Part shown: positions 1 through 8,593 of the stretch, one piece after another
Layout: the number at the start of each line of letters is the position of its first letter
Numbering within the stretch: position 1 is the first letter of the stretch
Origin: Ferrimonas senticii DSM 18821
GTDB lineage: Bacteria; Pseudomonadota; Gammaproteobacteria; Enterobacterales; Shewanellaceae
NCBI RefSeq assembly: GCF_000422665.1
Contig: NZ_KE383899.1
Span: forward strand, 74,915 to 138,914
Direction: 5' to 3'
DNA: 64,000 bases
Made by a program: the position numbers and the translations under genes
Notes under the pieces: generated by a model
Seen by the model: only the letters and a program-made list of their open reading frames with translations
The model's database searches: none
What the model was told of the DNA's origin: nothing

Positions 1-212
1 ACGCCCTCAACTACCGCACTATTTGCAAAGCGATAATCGCTCATGTTGAACACCAGCGTTTTAGCCTGTTAGAGAAGCTTACCAACGACGTTCTGACGAT
101 CTGTTGCGACCACCCTTGGATAGAGACCGCGACGGTCGAGATCGATAAACCTCATGCACTGCGCTTTGCCGATTCGGTATCGATGCAGTTGTCGTGGCAA
201 CGTCCGGAGTAA
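1..212 (+). CDS. folX: FolX, dihydroneopterin triphosphate 2'-epimerase (3' part)
   Basis: Only the last 69 codons are in the window, reading in frame from base 3 to a TAA at 210-212. The visible protein has the NYRTICKAI and [10 protein letters not shown] segments typical of the FolX/FolB fold and ends in LSWQRPE. FolX epimerises dihydroneopterin triphosphate in a side branch of pterin metabolism. The next gene, yfcH, follows after five bases, the same folX-yfcH order as in Escherichia coli. FolB (aldolase) is a close paralogue, but the neighbour favours FolX. Confidence 0.8.
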   Translation, partial: ALNYRTICKAIIAHVEHQRFSLLEKLTNDVLTICCDHPWIETATVEIDKPHALRFADSVSMQLSWQRPE

Positions 213-217
213 CCTCA

Positions 218-1108
218 ATGCGACTGCTGTTAACCGGCGCCACCGGCTTTATTGGCACTGCCTTGGTTAAGTCGTTAACCGAGCATCAGTTAACCATCCT
301 AAGCCGTAACCCCGCCAAGGCTGCGGCTAAGCTTGGCAACCATCACCAATACCTTGCCAGCTTGGAGCAACTGCACGATCTGAGCCAATTCGATGGCGTA
401 ATCAATCTGGCTGGCGAACCAATTGCCGATGGCCGTTGGAATCCCGAGCGCAAACAGCAGATCTGCCACAGCCGCTGGGATACCACCGCCGCCCTTACCA
501 GACTGTTTTTTGCCAGTGAACAGCGGCCAACCGTGTGGCTAAACGCCTCGGCCATTGGCTTTTATGGCCCCCGCGACAGTGTGCCAGTGGACGAAAGCAG
601 CGACCCCGGTAATGACTTTGCCGCCGAGGTCTGCATTCGCTGGGAACAGCAAGCCCATGCGGTCGCCGAACATTGCCGCCTCTGTGTGGTTCGCATCGGC
701 TTAGTGATGCACCCAGAAGGCGGTGCGCTGGCCAAGATGCTGCCACCGTTTAAACTGGGCACCGGCGGCCCTATCGGCAGTGGCCAACAGATGATGAGTT
801 GGATCCATCGTGACGATATGGTGGCCTTATTGCGGCATCTGCTTTCTCATGACAGCGCCAGTGGCACCTTTAACGCCACCGCTCCACAGCCGGTCAGCAA
901 CCGCCAATTCGTTCAGGCACTGGGCAGAGCACTGCATCGACCAGCGCTGATCCCAGTGCCGGCGACGGCCATTAAACTGATGTTCGGCGAGATGGGCGAG
1001 ATGCTATTAACCGGTCAAGCGGTGCTGCCAAAGGCTACCGAAGCGAGCGACTTTCGCTTCCAATTTGCCGATATCGACAGTTGCTTTAGTGACCTGTTTA
1101 AACGCTAG
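218..1108 (+). CDS. yfcH: YfcH-like NAD(P)-dependent epimerase (TIGR01777 family)
   Basis: This 296-residue protein opens with the Rossmann dinucleotide motif GATGFIG right after the start, as in extended short-chain dehydrogenases. It also has the family blocks VINLAGEPIADGRW, SAIGFYG and SWIHRDD, and a C-terminal DUF1731-type tail (LLTGQAVLPKA). I chose the ATG at 218 because GGAG at 206-209, overlapping the folX stop, lies eight bases upstream. The in-frame ATG at 194 sits inside folX. Cytosolic; the substrate is unknown. Probably cotranscribed with folX and ended by the hairpin at 1124-1160. Confidence 0.85.
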   Translation: MRLLLTGATGFIGTALVKSLTEHQLTILSRNPAKAAAKLGNHHQYLASLEQLHDLSQFDGVINLAGEPIADGRWNPERKQQICHSRWDTTAALTRLFFASEQRPTVWLNASAIGFYGPRDSVPVDESSDPGNDFAAEVCIRWEQQAHAVAEHCRLCVVRIGLVMHPEGGALAKMLPPFKLGTGGPIGSGQQMMSWIHRDDMVALLRHLLSHDSASGTFNATAPQPVSNRQFVQALGRALHRPALIPVPATAIKLMFGEMGEMLLTGQAVLPKATEASDFRFQFADIDSCFSDLFKR

Positions 1109-1123
1109 TGAACAGCTAAGCCA

Positions 1124-1160
1124 AAAGCCCGCATTGCTGGGTTGCAGCAACGCGGGCTTT
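1124..1160 (+). terminator. Bidirectional terminator between yfcH and ybbP
   Basis: AAAGCCCGC (1124-1132) and GCGGGCTTT (1152-1160) form the outer stem, and TTGCT/AGCAA extend it inside. The A-run on one side and T-run on the other suit termination from both directions, as expected between the convergent genes yfcH and ybbP. Confidence 0.8.
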
Positions 1161-1165
1161 GATTG

Positions 1166-3652
1166 TCATGGCTTAAGCAGCGCCGCGCAGTTGTTAGCCA
1201 GCAATCGACGGCAGGCAAAACGCCCCAAGCTGCCAATAAACAGCGCGCCGGTGAGTGGTATGGCCCACCACCAGTGCCAATGCGGTGCCACCACCAGTTC
1301 AAACAACTGAGTTTTAATCAACCACAGCAGCAGCTCTGCCACCAAGGTTGCTAAGATCCCAGCAATCGCCCCCAGCAGCACAAACTCCCACGTCACTGCA
1401 CCGCGCAGCAATCGGCCACTGGCGCCTAAGGTGCGCATGATCGCCAGCTCTTGGCGTCGAGCGGCCATTCCCGCTTCAGTTTGCGCAAGCAGCAACAGCG
1501 CCGAGGCCGCCGCCACCACCGCAATAACCCACGCCAATGCCAATGACACCTGCTCAATCACCTGACGCAATTGGCCAATAATGGCACCAACGTCAATCAC
1601 CGATACCGTTGGAAACTGGCGCACCAGCTGCGCCACCAACTGTGGCTGACCGTCAGGGTGATAAAAGCTGGCGATGTAAGTAGGTACAAACTGCTCAAGC
1701 TGTTTGGCGGGGAAGATCATAAAGAAGTTCGGCTGCATGGTTTCCCAGTTTACTTGGCGCAAACTGGTGACGGTTACCTCAATCGGCTGACCATCGATGG
1801 TAAACGTCAAACTGTCACCGAGGCCAACATCAAGCCGATCGGCGACCTCCGCCTCCAGCGATACTTCAGCGGCATCCTCGCTGCTAAACCACTGCCCAGC
1901 AATGATTGGATTATTTGGCGGCAGCGTATCGCGGAACGTCAGATTGAGTTCACGGCCAATGCCCCGCGGCGCCTGATTTTGTGGCTGTTGTTCGGCATCC
2001 TCTTTATCAACCGCACGACGCACGCTTTCCCCATTGATGGCGCTTAACCGGCCACGGATCACCGGGTACAGATCGGTCGCCTGCACTTGCCGCTCGGCCA
2101 AGAACTGCGCCATCTCATCCCGCTGATAATCGGCGATGTTGATCAGAAAGTGATCTGGAGTGCCCTCCGGCAACTGTTTTTGCCAGTCCTCTAACAGATC
2201 TTGGCGCAGCGCCAGTACCGTAAGCAGCAGCATTAAAGCGACGCTGAAGCCCACCAATTGGATCACGTTCTCGCCGGCGCGGCGGCGCAATCCCGCCAGT
2301 GCAAGCTGCAACGGCGAACCGGTACGGATCCCCAGTTGCCGACCCCACGCCAACATCGCAAACCCCAACGCCGCAAGCAGCGCCGCCAGTACCGCTACCG
2401 ACAACAGCAACACCCAGGTTAGGGTCAGACTGCCACTGTAGAGCCACGCGAGCGCCGCCAGTGCCAACACCGAAGCGGCGCCGTTAAGCCAACCGGCAAG
2501 GCCGATTGGGCCGACATCTTTGCGCAGCACTCGCATCGGTGGCACCGCCAATAACCGCAGCATCGGATAAAGGGTAAAGCCAGCAGCGGCAATCACCCCA
2601 GTGGCAATGCCAAGCGCCAACGGCCTCAAGGTCGGATTGAACTGCCCCAGCTGCAGTTCGGCCGGCAGCAGCGACATCATCAGCAGCGCCGAACCGTAGC
2701 CCAGCAGCAAACCAATCAGTACGCCAACGGTGGTGGTAGCGCCTAAGTGCAAGGCAAAGATCTCACGAATTTGGCGGTGGCTGGCGCCTAGGGTTTTAAA
2801 CATCGCCACCGCATCGTAGTGACGCTGGCAGTAACGTCGCGCTGCAACCCCAACGGCAGTGCACGCCAGCGCAATGCCTAACAACGTCGCCAACAACATA
2901 AATTGCTCGGCCCGCTCTAACGCGCGGGACAGCGGCGTATCTTGGCTCTTCACGTCGATCCAGCGCTGGCTGTTACTCAGTTGCGGCTTAAGCCACTGCT
3001 CAAAGGCGGCTAAAGCCGCAGCTTCGCCACTAAATTGATATTGCCAGGTTAGGCGGCTGCCCGGCTGGACAATACCGGTGCTGCCGACATCGCTCAGATT
3101 CATCAGCACCGTCGGCGCCGAGGCGAAGACATTAAAACCGCCGTCAGGCAACCGCGCAAATACACCACTGATGGCAAATTCGGCATCGCCCAATTCCGCG
3201 AGGCTACCATCCGCGGCGGATTGAGTAAGCTGGTTTAAGCGGCTGTCAAACCACAACGCCCCCGGCTCAGGCAGCGCACCATCTAACTGCGTAAGTGGCT
3301 CGATCGCCCCTTTCAATGGGTAACTTGGGCTAACCGCTTTAACCGACACCAGCTGCAGCTGTTCGCCAACAAACAGCATCGATTGAAACTCCAACACCTG
3401 CGCTTGGGCGAGTCCCAGTTCGGTCGCTTGCTGTAGCCACTGGGGGTCAACCGCCTGCGGACTACTGAGCAGCCGATCAGCGGCCAGAAATTTAGCCGCT
3501 TCGTTATTAAGACCTTGCTGCAATCGTTCGCTAACCAACGCCAACGAAGTCACCGACAATACCGCCAACGTCAGTGCCGCCACAATCAATCGCAACTGTC
3601 CTCGCAGCAGTTCGCGCTTAAATAGGCGCCACGCTAAAGTGCGATGACTCAT
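1166..3652 (-). CDS. ybbP: YbbP-like ABC transporter permease (FtsX/MacB fold)
   Basis: This is an 828-residue inner-membrane permease. One transmembrane helix lies near the N-terminus (about residues 20-40), a large periplasmic domain follows, and there are two blocks of helices (about 250-480 and 700-800) containing the duplicated FtsX-type module with motifs such as FKTLGASHRQIREIF and MRTLGASGRLLRG. It overlaps the end of ybbA by four bases (ATGA), so the two should be translated together as one ABC system. The family is thought to act on lipoproteins, lipids or hydrophobic exports rather than on nutrient uptake; the actual substrate is not known. The neighbourhood ybbP-ybbA-tesA matches E. 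coli. Confidence 0.88.
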   Translation of the reverse strand: MSHRTLAWRLFKRELLRGQLRLIVAALTLAVLSVTSLALVSERLQQGLNNEAAKFLAADRLLSSPQAVDPQWLQQATELGLAQAQVLEFQSMLFVGEQLQLVSVKAVSPSYPLKGAIEPLTQLDGALPEPGALWFDSRLNQLTQSAADGSLAELGDAEFAISGVFARLPDGGFNVFASAPTVLMNLSDVGSTGIVQPGSRLTWQYQFSGEAAALAAFEQWLKPQLSNSQRWIDVKSQDTPLSRALERAEQFMLLATLLGIALACTAVGVAARRYCQRHYDAVAMFKTLGASHRQIREIFALHLGATTTVGVLIGLLLGYGSALLMMSLLPAELQLGQFNPTLRPLALGIATGVIAAAGFTLYPMLRLLAVPPMRVLRKDVGPIGLAGWLNGAASVLALAALAWLYSGSLTLTWVLLLSVAVLAALLAALGFAMLAWGRQLGIRTGSPLQLALAGLRRRAGENVIQLVGFSVALMLLLTVLALRQDLLEDWQKQLPEGTPDHFLINIADYQRDEMAQFLAERQVQATDLYPVIRGRLSAINGESVRRAVDKEDAEQQPQNQAPRGIGRELNLTFRDTLPPNNPIIAGQWFSSEDAAEVSLEAEVADRLDVGLGDSLTFTIDGQPIEVTVTSLRQVNWETMQPNFFMIFPAKQLEQFVPTYIASFYHPDGQPQLVAQLVRQFPTVSVIDVGAIIGQLRQVIEQVSLALAWVIAVVAAASALLLLAQTEAGMAARRQELAIMRTLGASGRLLRGAVTWEFVLLGAIAGILATLVAELLLWLIKTQLFELVVAPHWHWWWAIPLTGALFIGSLGRFACRRLLANNCAALLKP

Positions 3653-4338
3653 TGCTGCTCCTCCAACCGACCGGCGTGCATCCGCAGTTGCCGCTGGCAG
3701 CGCTTGGCCAACTCCAGATCGTGGGTCACCAATACCAGCGTGGTACCAGATTCGCGATTCAGGCTAAACAGCAGCTCTTCGACTTTGTCGCTGTTGCTGT
3801 GATCCAGGTTCCCGGTAGGTTCATCAGCAAATAGAATTTTCGGTTTTGAGGCAAAAGCGCGAGCAATTGCTACCCGCTGCTGCTCGCCACCGCTGAGTTG
3901 ATTGGGAAAGTGATCTAGACGCTCTGCCAAGCCTACCCGCTCTAACAGGGCTTTAGCTTGTTGCGGCGCATTGGCTTGCCCGGCCAATTCCAGCGGCAAC
4001 ATCACGTTCTCCAGTGCCGTTAGGCTGTCCACCAACATGAACGACTGAAAGATAAAGCCGACCGAGGCTCCCCGCAGTGCCGCCCGCTGCTCTTCATCGA
4101 GTTGGTGTAGCGCGCTACCATCCAGATAAATCTCGCCATGACTGGCGCGATCCAGCCCGGCCAGCAGCGCCAACAGCGTGGACTTACCGGCACCGGAAGA
4201 ACCGATAATCGCCACACTTTGTCCCTGAGCAATCTCTAGGTTAATGCCATCAAGGATTGACAGAGTACCGTCCAGTGTTGCTACCTTTTGGCTCAGTTCC
4301 CGTACCACAATGGCGGGGTGAGATTGCGACGAGGTCAT
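3649..4338 (-). CDS. ybbA: YbbA-like ABC transporter ATPase (LolD/MacB type)
   Basis: The 229-residue ATPase has Walker A (GSSGAGKST, about residues 46-54), the ABC signature [14 protein letters not shown], Walker B ([12 protein letters not shown]) and the switch histidine (VTHD). Its sequence class is that of LolD, MacB and FtsE. It powers the YbbP permease encoded just downstream, with a four-base overlap. Its ATG lies only one base from the divergent tesA start, so its promoter must sit inside the beginning of tesA. Confidence 0.92.
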   Translation of the reverse strand: MTSSQSHPAIVVRELSQKVATLDGTLSILDGINLEIAQGQSVAIIGSSGAGKSTLLALLAGLDRASHGEIYLDGSALHQLDEEQRAALRGASVGFIFQSFMLVDSLTALENVMLPLELAGQANAPQQAKALLERVGLAERLDHFPNQLSGGEQQRVAIARAFASKPKILFADEPTGNLDHSNSDKVEELLFSLNRESGTTLVLVTHDLELAKRCQRQLRMHAGRLEEQQ

Positions 4339-4339
4339 A

Positions 4340-4945
4340 GTGCGTAAATCCTTATTTCTGATATTTATTCTGCAGTTTGGCCAGGCCTGGGCCGAGCCAG
4401 TGTCAATGATGATCCTGGGCGACAGCTTGAGCGCCAGCTACGGCATGGATGAGCAGGAGGGCTGGGTAGAGATCCTGCGTCAACGTCATCCTGACGCCAC
4501 CTTAATCAACGCCTCCGTCAGTGGCGAAACCAGTGGTGGCGCGCTGCGTCGACTGCCGCAACTGCTAACGACCCATAAGCCACAATGGATCTTTGTTGAA
4601 CTTGGCGGTAACGATGGTTTACGCGGCTTCCCACCGCCAATTACTCGCAACAATCTGGCTAAGATCATCGAACTAGGCCAGCAGCATGGCAGTCAAATTT
4701 TGCTCTCTGAAGTGATGCTACCACCAAACTATGGTCGTCGTTATACCGAGCAATTTGCACAAGTGTTTCAAACTCTTAATTCCGAATATCAGTTGACCCT
4801 AGTGCCGTTCTTTATGACCGAAATCGCGCCGAAACCGGAGCTGATGCAACGCGACGGCATTCATCCCAACCGCCAAGCGCAACCGTTGATAGCCGACTTC
4901 CTAGAACCGTGGTTACTGCCAGCAGAAGCGCAACGCCAGCAATAA
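4340..4945 (+). CDS. tesA: TesA, periplasmic thioesterase I / lysophospholipase L1
   Basis: The 201-residue SGNH hydrolase has an N-terminal signal peptide ending near AWA (residue 18). Block I GDSL has its catalytic Ser at about residue 29, block III is GGND, and the C-terminal DGIHPN carries the catalytic Asp and His. Known family members hydrolyse acyl thioesters and lysophospholipids in the periplasm. I chose a GTG start at 4340: GAGG at 4331-4334 gives a well-placed ribosome site, and the signal peptide starts immediately. That site lies within the first codons of divergent ybbA. Confidence 0.9.
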   Translation: MRKSLFLIFILQFGQAWAEPVSMMILGDSLSASYGMDEQEGWVEILRQRHPDATLINASVSGETSGGALRRLPQLLTTHKPQWIFVELGGNDGLRGFPPPITRNNLAKIIELGQQHGSQILLSEVMLPPNYGRRYTEQFAQVFQTLNSEYQLTLVPFFMTEIAPKPELMQRDGIHPNRQAQPLIADFLEPWLLPAEAQRQQ

Positions 4946-5309
4946 CCATTGCCGTTACCACCGTAACAGTCACTGCAATCGCCGTGTCCATGCCTTACGA
5001 GCAATACTTGAGCGCGGCGCTTTCACTTATCGCTGTAAAAAACCGCTGACAACGACTGGGAATTTAGCGAGTTGCACCGATACCATAAAAATTCCCCATC
5101 TAAATCCGTTCAGTTACCAGCAAACTCAAGCGCCATCAGCGTTGCAACGGTTGCGGTAAAGCGTGCGCTGGATACTTTCCTTTCCAGCTTATACCCGCTA
5201 AGGTATGCCGATCTGCTCTTCAGAGCAGCGGCGATATAACACCATAACAAGCGCCTTAAGAAGCCGCACAAAGCGGACTTTTGTCTTATAAATCAAGGTA
5301 ATCTCGCAA
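4946..5309 (+). other. Intergenic leader of the POT transporter gene, with three stem-loops
   Basis: No convincing gene lies in these 364 bases. Three inverted repeats are visible. GGGAATTT (5058-5065) pairs with AAATTCCC (5089-5096). CTGCTCT (5213-5219) pairs with AGAGCAG (5222-5228). AAGCCGC (5261-5267) pairs, with one bulged A, with GCGGACTT (5273-5280), followed by TTTGTCTTA. The last looks like an intrinsic terminator about 30 bases before the transporter ATG. AAGG at 5295-5298 is the likely ribosome site, at the long spacing of 11 bases. Confidence 0.5.
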
Positions 5310-6812
5310 ATGAGCTCACACATCAATCGCGGCGAGTTTTTAGGACACCCTAAAGGCTTGTTCCTGCTGTTCACCACCGAGCTGTGGGAACGTTTCTCCT
5401 ACTACGCCATGCGCGCCATTTTGGTACTGTACTTGGTTGACCAAGTCAGCAAACAAGGTGGCGGCGGTCTGGGCTGGACTCAAGCTGACGCCCTATCGCT
5501 ATATGGCACCTTCACCGGCTTGGTGTACCTGACCCCACTGATCGGCGGTTGGTTGGCGGACAACGTTATCGGTCAACGTAAATCAATCATGATCGGCGGC
5601 GCCATGATGGCCATCGGCCAATTCCTGCTGGGTACCCCGCACGCTTGGGTTCCCGGCATGGAAACCGAGGTGTTTTATTTGGGCTTAGGCATCCTGATTT
5701 TGGGTAATGGCCTGTTTAAACCAAACATCTCTACCATGGTTGGCGACCTGTACGCTGAAGGCGATCATCGCCGCGACGGGGCTTTCACTATCTTCTACAT
5801 GGGCATCAACGTTGGTGCTGCACTGTCTGGTTTCTTGGTGGCGTGGGCATACACCTACTTCGGTAGCACCCAGATCATTAACGGCCAAGAAGTATTCGTT
5901 AACGACTGGCAAGCAGGCTTCGTGCTTGCCGGTATCGGTATGTTGCTGTCGATCGTGATCCAAGCAATTTGGGCACAAAAACTGTTGGGCGATATCGGTA
6001 CTGTGCCGGCGGCCAAACTGGCCAAGCAACAGCAGAAGTCAGATAAGAAAGAACCACTGACCAAAGTAGAACGCGACCGCATCAAAGTGATCATGGTACT
6101 GGGTCTGTTTACCATCGTATTCTGGGCTGGCTTTGAGCAAGCGGGCGGCCTGATGAACCTGTTCACCAACGAGTTCACCGACCGCACCATCGGCTCTTGG
6201 GAAGTACCAACCACTTACTTCCAGTCACTGAACGCCATCTTTATCGTGCTGTTTGCGCCAATCATCGCCTCCATTTGGGTGCGTTTGGGCAGCAAAGAAC
6301 CGAACTCCCCGGTGAAATTCGCCTTAGGTTTGATTCTGCTGGGCATTGGCTTCCTGTTTATGATGGGCGCGGTAATGGAGATGAACGGCGATCCAACCGC
6401 TAAGTCATCAATGTGGTGGCTGGTCGGGGCCTACTTCTTCCATACCATGGGTGAACTGTGTTTATCGCCAATTGGCCTGTCGATGGTAACCAAGCTGGCA
6501 CCGCTGCGTATGGCTTCCTTGATGATGGGCGCGTGGTTCCTGTTTATTGCGGTATCCAACAAGGTTGCCGGTTTCGTTGGCTCGCTGATCGGCCACGGTG
6601 GCGATGCTGCGACTCAGCTGGAAAATGCGATGGCAATCTTCTCCGGCATCTTCATCACCGCCGCCGCCTCTGGCGTATTGCTGTACCTCGTTTCCGACAA
6701 ACTGGTGGATTGGATGCACGGCGCCGAATCTGGCCACAGCAACCAAGATGAAGCTAGCGCACTTGAACAAGAGATGGAGATCGTCGGCGAACACGACAGC
6801 GTATCTCGTTAA
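5310..6812 (+). CDS. POT/PTR2 family proton-dependent oligopeptide transporter
   Basis: This 500-residue major-facilitator protein should import di- and tripeptides with protons across the inner membrane. The N-terminus carries the POT signature ELWERFSYYAMRAIL (about residues 25-39), the proton-binding ExxERFxYY motif. The usual final Gly of that motif is Ala here. GGWLADNVIGQR and the PTR2 block FYMGINVGAA follow, and about 12-14 helices are visible. It is monocistronic, with its own leader upstream and a strong terminator at 6835-6866. It resembles the DtpT/DtpA group, but I cannot assign a specific member. Confidence 0.93.
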   Translation: MSSHINRGEFLGHPKGLFLLFTTELWERFSYYAMRAILVLYLVDQVSKQGGGGLGWTQADALSLYGTFTGLVYLTPLIGGWLADNVIGQRKSIMIGGAMMAIGQFLLGTPHAWVPGMETEVFYLGLGILILGNGLFKPNISTMVGDLYAEGDHRRDGAFTIFYMGINVGAALSGFLVAWAYTYFGSTQIINGQEVFVNDWQAGFVLAGIGMLLSIVIQAIWAQKLLGDIGTVPAAKLAKQQQKSDKKEPLTKVERDRIKVIMVLGLFTIVFWAGFEQAGGLMNLFTNEFTDRTIGSWEVPTTYFQSLNAIFIVLFAPIIASIWVRLGSKEPNSPVKFALGLILLGIGFLFMMGAVMEMNGDPTAKSSMWWLVGAYFFHTMGELCLSPIGLSMVTKLAPLRMASLMMGAWFLFIAVSNKVAGFVGSLIGHGGDAATQLENAMAIFSGIFITAAASGVLLYLVSDKLVDWMHGAESGHSNQDEASALEQEMEIVGEHDSVSR

Positions 6813-6834
6813 GATTTAACAAAGTTTCTAAAAT

Positions 6835-6866
6835 AAAGCCCCAAAATCAGATGGTTTTGGGGCTTT
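6835..6866 (+). terminator. Terminator after the POT transporter gene
   Basis: AAAGCCCCAAAA (6835-6846) pairs perfectly with TTTTGGGGCTTT (6855-6866) across an eight-base loop, 22 bases past the stop codon. It can work in both directions. Confidence 0.9.
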
Positions 6867-6983
6867 TCTGTTGATAATGTCAATGTCACATAACACCTCA
6901 CCAACTATCGAACTGACAAGCTAGATCAGATAATATTGAAAGAATTTTTTTCCAGACAACTGTCATTTAACAGTCTGTTTTTC

Positions 6984-7011
6984 TTGACAACTTGTATGCT
7001 AAACCAATTAT
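6984..7011 (+). promoter_or_regulatory. Candidate sigma-70 promoter of wza-wzb-wzc
   Basis: A consensus -35 TTGACA (6984-6989) is followed after 16 bases by AATTAT (7006-7011) as a weak -10. It lies in an AT-rich stretch just before the wza lipoprotein start, but so close that the 5' untranslated leader would be very short or absent. Position and -35 match support it; the -10 does not strongly. Confidence 0.35.
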
Positions 7012-7025
7012 TAATGAACAATACG

Positions 7026-8144
7026 ATGATGCCTTCTCGCCTATTTAGCGTCAGTGTGCTGGTAATGTTAATCAGTGGCTGTGCTGTCCCTGGCTCTCAC
7101 GTCAACAATGGTTCTTACACAAACCACGCAAGCGAAACCAGTAGCAGAGAGGCTTCCGAGCAATTAGCCGTACAAGCAATCACTCCAGAGCTAATTCAGC
7201 GACTCAAGCCAACTCATCAACCGCAAAGAGTTAACCTTGAATTGGATCAAGCTATTGCCAATTACGATTATCGAGTTGGCAATGGCGACGTCCTTAACAT
7301 CACCGTCTGGGATCACCCTGAACTGACTATTCCTGCTGGCTCTTACCGTAGCGCCCAAGATGCTGGTAACTGGGTACACAATGACGGCACCATCTATTAT
7401 CCGTATGTTGGTAATATTAAGGTTGCTGGATTATTGGTTACCGAAATTCGTGACCTACTGGCCTCTCGGCTCGCCAAGTATATCGAAAGCCCACAAATTG
7501 ATGTGTCAGTGGCCGCGTTCCGCTCACAGCGCGTTTATATCACTGGCGAAGTAAACAAAGCCGGGCAACTGCCGTTAACCAACATACCATTAACTGCGTT
7601 GGATGCAGTTAACTATGCTGGAGGTCTAAATGCCGACGCAGACTGGGAAAACGTTATTCTTAGCCGCAACGGCAATGAGTTTCAACTCTCGCTAAAAGCG
7701 CTGTACGAGCAGGGCGATCTTACGCAAAACTACCTATTGCAGCACAATGATGTAATTCACGTTAGCCGCAACGACCACAATAAGGTTTTCGTTTTAGGTG
7801 AAGTATCTTCACCTCAGCCGGTCAGCATTCAACGCCAAGGCATTACCCTAGCCGAAGCCCTAGCGGAGACCGGTGGTATTGACGAGGGCAGCGCCAATGC
7901 CAGTGGCATCTTTGTTATTCGCGCGAACAACTCCAGTAAGGCACTGGCCGATGTTTATCAGATGGACATCAGCGATGCGCGCGCACTGGTATTTGCAGAC
8001 CAATTTCCATTACAGGCACGGGATATTGTCTACGTTACTGCTGAACCGGTGGCTCGTTGGAACCGAGTTCTATCACAGTTAATCCCAACCATCAGTGCAG
8101 TCAATGAAATCACCGAAGGCGTTCAGCGAGTACGCAGTTTCTAA
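7026..8144 (+). CDS. wza: Wza-like outer-membrane polysaccharide export lipoprotein
   Basis: The protein has 372 residues from the chosen ATG. A lipoprotein signal ends in LISGC (Cys at about residue 19), then come a Poly_export domain (YDYRVGNGDVLNITVWDHPEL and IDVSVAAFRSQRVYITGEV segments) and SLBB-type repeats (VFVLGEVSSPQPVSI, LAEALAETGGI). Wza forms the octameric channel that carries capsule or exopolysaccharide out of the cell. The frame stays open upstream to a TTG at 6936, but the lipoprotein signal fixes the start near 7014-7029; none of these ATGs has a good ribosome site. It overlaps wzb by one base (TAATG). Confidence 0.9.
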   Translation: MMPSRLFSVSVLVMLISGCAVPGSHVNNGSYTNHASETSSREASEQLAVQAITPELIQRLKPTHQPQRVNLELDQAIANYDYRVGNGDVLNITVWDHPELTIPAGSYRSAQDAGNWVHNDGTIYYPYVGNIKVAGLLVTEIRDLLASRLAKYIESPQIDVSVAAFRSQRVYITGEVNKAGQLPLTNIPLTALDAVNYAGGLNADADWENVILSRNGNEFQLSLKALYEQGDLTQNYLLQHNDVIHVSRNDHNKVFVLGEVSSPQPVSIQRQGITLAEALAETGGIDEGSANASGIFVIRANNSSKALADVYQMDISDARALVFADQFPLQARDIVYVTAEPVARWNRVLSQLIPTISAVNEITEGVQRVRSF

Positions 8145-8578
8145 TGAAGTTTGAAAATATTTTAATTGTTTGCGTTGGTAATATCTGTCGATCACCAACG
8201 GTAGAGTTGATGTTTAAACAACGTTGGCCCAACAAGCACATCAGTTCTGCCGGCGTTGGCGCTCTAGTTGATAAACCCATGGATGCCACCGCCATGGCGC
8301 TGGCGGCAGAGCACAATTTCGATGGAACCGACCATCGAGGTCGCCAGTTGACTGCCGCTATTGCCGCAATGGCTGACCTAATCATCGTTATGGAGAAAGG
8401 CCATATTGCTGCCGTGGAACGAATAGCTCCTGGCAGTCGAGGTAAAGTGTTTTTGCTTGGTAAATGGCAACAGGATCTCGAAATCCCCGATCCCTATCGT
8501 CAAAGTCGTGAAGCCTTTGAACACGTTTATACCCTTATGGAAAACAGCACAGCCAGTTGGGCCAAAGTGCTCGGCTAA
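8144..8578 (+). CDS. wzb: Wzb-like low-molecular-weight protein-tyrosine phosphatase
   Basis: The 144-residue phosphatase has the P-loop CVGNICRS (nucleophile Cys10, Arg16) and the general-acid motif DPY (Asp116). It dephosphorylates the tyrosine-rich tail of the Wzc kinase encoded 15 bases downstream, and that cycle is needed for high-molecular-weight polysaccharide export. Its start overlaps the wza stop, so translation is coupled. Confidence 0.93.
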   Translation: MKFENILIVCVGNICRSPTVELMFKQRWPNKHISSAGVGALVDKPMDATAMALAAEHNFDGTDHRGRQLTAAIAAMADLIIVMEKGHIAAVERIAPGSRGKVFLLGKWQQDLEIPDPYRQSREAFEHVYTLMENSTASWAKVLG

Positions 8579-8593
8579 CTGACAGAGATAGCA

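Noticed and set aside
1571-2047. A 158-codon open frame antisense to ybbP
   Set aside because: It has low-complexity, basic translation without family likeness, inside a clear permease gene.
6936-7025. An N-terminal extension of wza from a TTG at 6936
   Set aside because: It would bury the lipoprotein signal 49 residues from the start and has no ribosome site; the lipobox needs a start near 7014-7029.
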